Assembly (NCBI GenBank): GCA_964442495.1
Contig: CAYTZN010000030.1
Span: forward strand, 1-14,287
DNA from: CAYTZN01 sp964442495
GTDB lineage: Bacteria > Pseudomonadota > Gammaproteobacteria > Legionellales > Legionellaceae
DNA length: 14,287 nt
Direction of reading: 5' to 3'
The notes under the pieces are model-generated. The model was not told the origin of the DNA and did not search any database. It worked only from the letters and a program-made list of their open reading frames with translations. Shown piece by piece: positions 1 through 5,469 of this stretch (the first letter of the stretch is position 1; every line of letters begins with the position of its first letter). The position numbers were made by a program, and so were the translations under genes.

Positions 1-54
1 AATATATTAAATTAGTTGCAGAGACTCCTGCGAATGAACCCATTCTCTTCATGG

Positions 55-224
55 ACACGAGTTTCGCACTTAGCTCATGCGGCTTGGTTTGAGCAACATA
101 AACTGCGTATTACACAAAAAATTACACTATATCAACAAAACTGGAATGTGATTAAAAACGCCATTCAGGGGCAGATCAAAATCTTAATGTTTCAAGCCGC
201 ATGAGCTAAGTGCGAAACTCGTGT
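55..224. repeat. 170-bp element with perfect 32-bp terminal inverted repeats (MITE-like or deleted IS)
   Basis: Bases 55-86 are the exact reverse complement of bases 193-224, 32 of 32 positions, enclosing 106 bp. The match stops abruptly at both outer ends, as expected for transposon termini. I see no target-site duplication at the flanks (bases before 55 and after 224 do not match). A 62-codon open frame crosses it (16-204), but it reads through both repeat arms and resembles nothing I know, so I do not call it a gene. The best reading is a miniature inverted-repeat element or an internally deleted insertion sequence. If transcribed, the arms would form a very stable 32-bp stem with a 106-nt loop. 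The family cannot be named from this sequence. Confidence 0.8.
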
Positions 225-510
225 ACCGGTTAAAAATAGGGGGTTGCCAATGCACAGTAAATTTTCTAGAGGTTAGTGTGCTTTTTAGCATCGTCGATAT
301 TCTTTTTCTGAAATATTGTTGTGAGTGAGATGGTATAGCTTACATTGTTTTTCATGCGATTTTTTAGGGGTAGTGAGACAAGATAATGGTGCGGGGTAGC
401 CAAAAAAACGGACAATCACTCCTTAAAAGTGTTTTTTAGACACGAGGATTTGGAGTCGAATTGTTGTTAATATAATAGTAGCTATTGCTAACACTCAGGA
501 GCTTTAAATT
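225..510. other. Gene-free leader between the inverted-repeat element and the first gene
   Basis: No credible gene is seen here. The right end holds the probable promoter and ribosome binding site of the 511 gene. A short CACT/AGTG stem followed by T-residues near 414-437 is too weak to call a terminator. No relic of a recognisable protein is visible. Confidence 0.5.
449..476 (+). promoter_or_regulatory. Probable promoter of the 511-2558 gene cluster
   Basis: A perfect TATAAT -10 hexamer lies at 471-476. The -35 region is weak (TTTGGA at 449-454, 16-bp spacing, three of six consensus bases). The predicted start of transcription, about 483, leaves a short leader that contains the AGGAG at 497-501. 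The call rests mainly on the -10 box and its position before the first gene of the cluster. Confidence 0.4.
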
Positions 511-1383
511 ATGGATAGGCTAATCAATATTAACGTCAAACATTTAGCTTTGATTCAACTGCATCGATGGTTTCAATTTTATGAAAGACCATGTCATCCA
601 CAAACACTTCAACACCAATTATCGCTACTTGATGATGATATTTTAATTGAGTCTCCGTCAGGACTAGGCATTAGTCAAGGGAAAGACAAATACCTAGAGC
701 GAGTTAAGTTGGCTCAGGGTGCCAGCAATGCACACCATTTGCAGCGTGTAAACGTTGCAAAACATCCCGATAATTCATTATGCGTTGAGGCCGAAATTTT
801 ACATCAAATGTTACTTCCAGACCAAATTTTACACAGTAATACACTAGAATATAAAGCGACCTTGAAACCGCTTAAAGAAGGCTTTCCTCTTTTTTCTGAT
901 ATTAAAATAGCTCTTTTGCATGCGACACCATCGATTTTTCAGGATGCCTATATGAAAAATCGGGCCGCATCTTTGCTGCACTGCTGGTTGTATTGTATTG
1001 AAAATGGTCCGTCAAATCTGAGTGTTTTTAAAGAAATTTTTGCTGATGATTTTGAGTTATATTTATCAAGCGGGAAAGTAATAAACGATTGGCAACAGTT
1101 TCAACATTGGCTTGCTGAAAATAGCAGTAAAATAAAGCAAAGCGGTCACTTTGAAAAAAATTTCAACTTAGATGTTATCAATGATGAGGCATGTACTTTG
1201 ACTGTTGATTTTGAATGGTATGGTTACACGGTAGATAATCAACTGATGAGTGCTAAAACTCACCATGAATGGTTTGTGCAAAGTAATCCGCTTGAGCGTT
1301 TTGCGCGTATAAAAAAGATGGTTGTTAAACAGGTGCAACCTTTTACCCTTCTTGAAACAGCTAATGATTCAAGTCTAGTGTAG
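511..1383 (+). CDS. Tandem NTF2/SnoaL-like protein, function unknown
   Basis: The 290-residue product has no signal peptide or membrane segment and is probably cytoplasmic. It appears to be two cystatin-like (NTF2/SnoaL) alpha+beta domains in a row, about residues 13-138 and 151-275. Each begins with an amphipathic helix, then has a pattern of hydrophobic and aspartate residues (LSLLDDDILIE in the first, EIFADDFELYLSSG in the second), a Trp/Phe-containing second helix, and a run of beta strands ending in a basic strand (RFARIKKMVV near 264-272). This fold occurs in small-molecule isomerases, hydrolases and polyketide-tailoring enzymes, and also in non-catalytic binding proteins. No catalytic residues can be assigned. 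The start is supported by AGGAG at 497-501, 9 nt before the ATG. It is followed after 51 bp by an acetyltransferase gene on the same strand, so the two may be co-transcribed. The domain assignment comes from pattern recognition only. Confidence 0.6.
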   Translation: MDRLININVKHLALIQLHRWFQFYERPCHPQTLQHQLSLLDDDILIESPSGLGISQGKDKYLERVKLAQGASNAHHLQRVNVAKHPDNSLCVEAEILHQMLLPDQILHSNTLEYKATLKPLKEGFPLFSDIKIALLHATPSIFQDAYMKNRAASLLHCWLYCIENGPSNLSVFKEIFADDFELYLSSGKVINDWQQFQHWLAENSSKIKQSGHFEKNFNLDVINDEACTLTVDFEWYGYTVDNQLMSAKTHHEWFVQSNPLERFARIKKMVVKQVQPFTLLETANDSSLV

Positions 1384-1434
1384 CTTTATTAATGGTGTTT
1401 AGTGTTATTGTGCTCCACATTAGAGGTTTCATAA

Positions 1435-2058
1435 ATGAACCCCAATCCTAACGAGTTGTATCCAATGCTTGGGTCTGAACGTACTGTTTTTTTAAAGAAT
1501 ATTATTAAAAGCTCAAACATTAGCGTAGGTGATTATACCTATTACGATGATCCAATTAATATTCATAACTTTGAAAAAAACGTACTTTACCATTTCGATT
1601 TTATTGGTGATAAACTCATCATTGGTAAGTTTTGTCAAATTGCAGCGCACGTGAAATTTGTTATGAATGGTGGAAATCATCAGTTAGGAGGGTTCTCTTC
1701 ATTCCCTTTTATTATTTTTCAATCGTATTGGCCTGAAATTCCTTTTGTGCCAAATTGTAAAAAAGATACAGTAATTGAAAACGATGTATGGATTGGGTAT
1801 GACGCAACGATCATGCCAGGAGTAACTATTAGTAATGGGGCCATTATTGGGACGCGTGCTGTCGTAACTAAAGATGTCGCTCCCTATGAAATTGTAGCTG
1901 GTAATCCAGCACAGGTTATTCGTAAGCGCTTTGATGAAGAAACCATTGATTTTCTTCTGAGGTTACAATGGTGGAGTTGGCCGATTAAAAAAATTAGAGA
2001 GCACGTCTTAGCAATTATGAAAGGTGATAAAATTATTCTGGAAAATTTATTATTATGA
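1435..2058 (+). CDS. Xenobiotic acetyltransferase (Vat/CatB-like hexapeptide family)
   Basis: The 207-residue protein belongs to the left-handed beta-helix acetyltransferases that use acetyl-CoA and include the streptogramin A (Vat) and type B chloramphenicol acetyltransferases. Key signs are the start of hexapeptide turns around residues 57-75 (IGDKLIIGKFCQIA), the active-site stretch MNGGNHQ with His82, which is the catalytic His position of this family, and a second hexapeptide series at 112-163 (VIENDVWIGYDATIMPG, AGNPAQVIRKRF). A helical tail follows at 167-207. Length matches the family (about 205-215). The ribosome binding site AGAGG is at 1422-1426, 8 nt before the ATG. Its stop overlaps the start of the next acetyltransferase (ATGA at 2055-2058), showing translational coupling. 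Family membership is clear. The substrate could be a drug, or an unknown alcohol or sugar, since many chromosomal homologues confer no resistance. Confidence 0.88.
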   Translation: MNPNPNELYPMLGSERTVFLKNIIKSSNISVGDYTYYDDPINIHNFEKNVLYHFDFIGDKLIIGKFCQIAAHVKFVMNGGNHQLGGFSSFPFIIFQSYWPEIPFVPNCKKDTVIENDVWIGYDATIMPGVTISNGAIIGTRAVVTKDVAPYEIVAGNPAQVIRKRFDEETIDFLLRLQWWSWPIKKIREHVLAIMKGDKIILENLLL

Positions 2059-2558
2059 TAAGCAATGATTGTTGTGTCCATATTAGAAAAATTAAAGCTG
2101 AAGATTTAGAGTTAATCGTTGCTTTGTTTAAAGAAACAGTCCATCACGTTAATGCAAAACACTATACCCCTTTGCAATTGCAGGTTTGGGCCCCGGACCA
2201 TATACATTATAGCGATGATAGATGGCAAAGTTTATTAAGCAATATTGCCTATTTAGTTGAGATTAATGCAGTTATTGTCGGATTTGCAGATATGACAATA
2301 GATGGCTATCTAGATCGATTGTTTGTACATAAAAATCATCAGCGCCAAGGTATTGCGTCGATGCTGGTCCATAAGCTGGAATCAATTCTTTTAGAAAGCG
2401 GAGTAATAAAAATAACGACAGAGGCAAGTATCACCGCTAAGCCTTTCTTTGAAAAAATAGGGTACAGAGCTCTTAAGGAACAAAATAAGCCGCGTCTTGG
2501 CGGTATTGTATTGACTAATTATCTCATGGAAAAATGTTTAGATTTGCGATCAATATAA
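2055..2558 (+). CDS. GNAT-family N-acetyltransferase
   Basis: This is a 167-residue single-domain acetyltransferase of the GCN5-related (GNAT) fold. Motif A is seen at residues 86-109: strand LDRLFVHKN followed by QRQGIASML, in which Gln96/Gln98-Gly99-Ala101 form the acetyl-CoA pyrophosphate loop (consensus Q/R-x-x-G-x-G/A). Strand 4 is preceded by VEINAVIVGFADM (68-80), and the C-terminal part contains the usual AKPFFEKIGY (128-137) motif B. It resembles the YafP/ElaA-like group of small GNATs, but the acceptor cannot be deduced. Its ATG overlaps the TGA of the preceding acetyltransferase by four bases, so it needs no separate ribosome binding site and the two proteins are probably made together. 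No terminator is obvious after the stop. Confidence 0.88.
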   Translation: MISNDCCVHIRKIKAEDLELIVALFKETVHHVNAKHYTPLQLQVWAPDHIHYSDDRWQSLLSNIAYLVEINAVIVGFADMTIDGYLDRLFVHKNHQRQGIASMLVHKLESILLESGVIKITTEASITAKPFFEKIGYRALKEQNKPRLGGIVLTNYLMEKCLDLRSI

Positions 2559-2910
2559 ATTGATTTCTTCAAAAATCGTCCTGCTATTATCACAGAGTTA
2601 GTAAAGAGTTTTTGTCACGAAGTCGTAATTTATAGAGCAAGGCTTATGGATGCGATACTGATGAGGAGAAAATATAGATGAGCAAAGTAGATGGCGTCGA
2701 TACTATTTGAGATGCAACATGGTGATTTTATTTGGGCCCAGTAGAGCGCGTAGATTATTCTCTGTGACGTCATAATGACATTTCGTCGAAATGTGTATAA
2801 ACAACAGTAATCGTTCAGGCCTTTTGTTTTAAAGAAATTTTTTTGCATTCAGTAGTATTCTAAAGAGCCAAAAATTGTTATAAGGATCAAAAGGATTTAG
2901 TTGTTGTTTC
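2559..2910. other. 352-bp gene-free interval with small palindromes
   Basis: No supported gene is present. A 72-codon frame on the minus strand (2630-2848) has no recognisable motif and no ribosome binding site that I can see. An AGGAG followed by ATG at 2678 opens only ten codons. Two adjacent palindromes stand out: TGACGTCA at 2765-2772, and the 17-nt ACATTTCGTCGAAATGT at 2778-2794 (8-bp arms around one central base). They could be an operator or chance. No IS66 terminal repeat (GTAAGC-type) is found before the transposase relic at 2911. Confidence 0.5.
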
Positions 2911-3583
2911 ATGAGCGATGTATCAAAAATAAATTTAAAACCGAAAAGTCTAGAAGAAGCCTGGGAAACGATAGGTCAATTGGCGCAGCTCATTGTCGAG
3001 CTTAAAGAAGAAAATGCTCGTTTGAAAGAACAATTAAACACAAATTCTAAGAATTCATCTCTCTCCCCCTCTAAAGATTTGAAAAAGAAAAAACAAACCA
3101 AGCCCAAAAGTACCCGTGCCCGCGGAGGTCAAGCTGGGCATAAAGGGCAACAACGCGCCCTTAAAGCATATGAGAACCTTTTTACATTTTAGAAAATTGA
3201 ATATGATTCAAATAGAGCTTTTGTTAAGAAACAAAACAAAAAGCTTCGGCGTCTCAAAACAAAATTACTTCGAGCCCTTCGCGACGGAACCCGTTATGCT
3301 CATAAGACAACCGCCAGAACATGCTTTAATATCTGGGATTCTGTAGATGGTTTATGGAGCTTGTTCTATATACCCCATGTCTCGCCAACTGAGGCCTTTA
3401 GTGATTTCTAAAAAACTGACTTTTGGAACCCAATCTGAAAGAGGAAGTTGTTTTATTGAACGCATGTTTTCGATTGTCGCTACTTGTAAACAACAACAGA
3501 GTGATGCATTAAATTTCATTATGAACGCAATCAAAACCTATTTTGCCGTACTTAATCATCCGCTTGTTTTACATGGGGTGTGA
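2911..3583 (+). pseudogene. IS66-family transposase (TnpC) pseudogene
   Basis: Residues 1-85 of the first reading frame (2911-3165) are a typical IS66 transposase N-terminus: a coiled-coil leader (LAQLIVELKEENARLKEQL), then NSKNSS, a Lys-rich patch and RGGQAGHKGQQRALK. The zinc-binding region and the first catalytic acidic residues are missing. The text then resumes, in the same frame after a TAG at 3190-3192, with the C-terminal part (RRLKTKLLRALRDGTRYAHKTTA... ending at PT, about 3387-3389). At 3383-3390 the coding frame shifts and continues as RQLRPLVISKKLTFGTQSERG to the natural end at 3583. The conserved NNEAER stretch with the catalytic Glu is lost at that shift. Intact members have about 450-500 residues; roughly 220 remain. 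The gene is dead. It ends 55 bp before the Sat-CysC start. Confidence 0.88.
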
Positions 3584-3626
3584 ACGATTACGAAACAATA
3601 TAGCAACGCAGGAATATAGGATTTTT

Positions 3627-3631
3627 AAGGA
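3627..3631 (+). promoter_or_regulatory. Ribosome binding site deciding the Sat-CysC start
   Basis: AAGGA is placed 7 nt before the ATG at 3639. Family similarity begins shortly after this start (LEKTVLRLTKRQLCDLECLL). The alternative upstream ATG at 3543 lies inside the transposase relic and has no comparable site. Confidence 0.7.
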
Positions 3632-3638
3632 AAAACTA

Positions 3639-5411
3639 ATGGTTAATAAGAATAAAAATAGCTTATCGGATGGCCCTCTGGAAAAAACCGTACTTCGTTT
3701 AACAAAACGACAATTGTGTGATTTGGAATGTCTATTGAATGGAACGTTTGCTCCTTTAACGGGGTTTTTAAATAGAGAGGATTACCATTCTGTATGTAAA
3801 AACATGCGATTGGCTGATGGCAGATTGTGGCCTATGCCTATCACACTTGATGTCTCTGAATCCTTTGCAAATAAAGTGCAATTAGGCGAGCCTATCCTCT
3901 TAACCAATGACGAAAATACCCCCTTAGCTATGCTGACGGTAAGTTCTAAATGGCAAGTTGATAAAGATAAAGAAGCCTTGCTTGTTTTTGGTGGCCTTGA
4001 TAAAAAACATCCAGGAGTAAATTATCTTTATAGCGTTGCAGGCCCCTATTATTTGGGGGGGCACGTGACGGCACTCTCTCCAATTACGCATTATGATTTT
4101 TTACACTATCGGCATACGCCAAATCAGCTTCAACAGCTTTTTAAGCGAGAGGGCTGGTCTAATATCATTGCGTTTCAAACACGTAATCCCATTCATCGTG
4201 CTCATTATGAGCTGATGCAGCGTGCGTCAAAAGAAGTAAACGGCCATGTGCTGATACACCCTGTCGTTGGTATGACTCGAAGCGGTGATATCGATTATGT
4301 GACGCGGGTGCACTGTTATGAAGCCGTTTTAAAAGAATTTCCAAAGCAACAAGCTGCATTGAGTTTATTGCCCCTGGCAATGCGGATGGCTGGTCCTCGA
4401 GAGGCGTTATGGCATGCAATCATTCGTAAAAATTTCGGCGTCACGCATTGTATTGTTGGTCGTGATCATGCGGGTCCTGGAGTAAACAGTAATGGTTCTC
4501 CTTTTTATGATCCTTGTGTTTATGATCCTTGTGCCGCCCAAACATTGGTTAATCAGTACAAGAGTGAAATTGGGATAGAAATCATCTCTTTTTCAGCAAT
4601 GGTCTATGTAAAAGAAAAAACGGCATTTTACACTATGGATGAACTTAATGAGAGCGATACCATTGAAGATATTTCCGGAACTGAATTACGCAGACGCTTA
4701 GAACAAGGATTAACCATTCCGGATTGGTTTACATTCCCAAGTATCGTTAAGATATTACAACAAGCCTACCCGCCCAAACATCAACAAGGGTTTACGTTAT
4801 TTTTTACAGGCCTTTCTGGTGCTGGAAAATCAAGCATTGCCAAAGCATTGATGTCATATTTACAGTCAACGTCAAATCCACGAAAAATGACATTATTAGA
4901 TGGTGACATCGTACGACATCATTTATCAGATGGATTGGGATTTTCAAAAGCCGATAGAGATACTCATGTTCAGAGGCTAGGCTATGTGGCTTCTGAGGTA
5001 ACAAAACATGGAGGTATCGCCATTTGTGCCGCTATTGCACCGTATTCTGCAACGCGTCAACACGTAAGAGATGCAGTCAGTCCATTTGGAGGGTTTATTG
5101 AGATCTATATTGCAACGCCGCTCTCGGTATGCAAAGAAAGGGATGTAAAAGGATTATACCGAAAAGCAGAACAAGGACTCATTCAACATGTTTCAGGGGT
5201 AGATGACCCTTATGAAGTACCGGTTAACCCTGAGATAAAAATTGATACCTCGCTCATGACTATTCACGAGGCAGTGCAACATATTTTATCAACACTTATT
5301 GCACGTGGATACTTATTGAAAGAGCCGATGTATCTCTTTACTATTAATGAGGGTTTACAGGGTCTTGATTGTGACAGAAATCCATATATGACGCTTGGTG
5401 AAAGCGTTTAG
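3639..5411 (+). CDS. Bifunctional ATP sulfurylase/APS kinase (PAPS synthetase, Sat-CysC fusion)
   Basis: This 590-residue cytoplasmic enzyme converts sulfate plus ATP to adenylyl sulfate (APS), then phosphorylates APS to PAPS, the universal sulfate donor. Residues 1-385 are ATP sulfurylase, with the ATP/sulfate motif QTRNPIHRAH (180-189) and GRDHAG (274-279), followed by the conserved ISGTELRRRL (345-354). Residues 386-565 are APS kinase, with Walker A GLSGAGKSS (391-399), DGD (421-423), GLGFSKADRD (432-441) and the IAPY segment (466-469). Domain order is Sat then CysC, as in Aquifex-type fusions and opposite to animal PAPS synthetases. A tail of about 25 residues after the kinase (565-590) is unexplained. 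I chose the ATG at 3639 because AAGGA lies 7 nt upstream (3627-3631). A longer in-frame start at 3543 would run back into the IS66 relic. No sulfate reduction genes are nearby, so PAPS is more likely meant for sulfation here. Confidence 0.95.
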   Translation: MVNKNKNSLSDGPLEKTVLRLTKRQLCDLECLLNGTFAPLTGFLNREDYHSVCKNMRLADGRLWPMPITLDVSESFANKVQLGEPILLTNDENTPLAMLTVSSKWQVDKDKEALLVFGGLDKKHPGVNYLYSVAGPYYLGGHVTALSPITHYDFLHYRHTPNQLQQLFKREGWSNIIAFQTRNPIHRAHYELMQRASKEVNGHVLIHPVVGMTRSGDIDYVTRVHCYEAVLKEFPKQQAALSLLPLAMRMAGPREALWHAIIRKNFGVTHCIVGRDHAGPGVNSNGSPFYDPCVYDPCAAQTLVNQYKSEIGIEIISFSAMVYVKEKTAFYTMDELNESDTIEDISGTELRRRLEQGLTIPDWFTFPSIVKILQQAYPPKHQQGFTLFFTGLSGAGKSSIAKALMSYLQSTSNPRKMTLLDGDIVRHHLSDGLGFSKADRDTHVQRLGYVASEVTKHGGIAICAAIAPYSATRQHVRDAVSPFGGFIEIYIATPLSVCKERDVKGLYRKAEQGLIQHVSGVDDPYEVPVNPEIKIDTSLMTIHEAVQHILSTLIARGYLLKEPMYLFTINEGLQGLDCDRNPYMTLGESV

Positions 5412-5469
5412 TTGGCGTTTGAGGGGTGGTTTTCTTACTATGGTTGATTGCTAGGAAGCATCTAAAAAT

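Noticed and set aside
16..204. A 62-codon open frame on the plus strand
   Set aside because: It runs through both arms of the 32-bp inverted repeat and has no recognised motif; it is better explained as chance within a MITE-like element.
2630..2848. A 72-codon minus-strand frame in the gene-free interval
   Set aside because: No ribosome binding site, no recognisable domain and irregular composition; not supported as a gene.
3543..3638. A 32-residue N-terminal extension of the PAPS synthetase
   Set aside because: It overlaps the IS66 relic in another frame and lacks family similarity; the ATG at 3639 has a good AAGGA at proper spacing.
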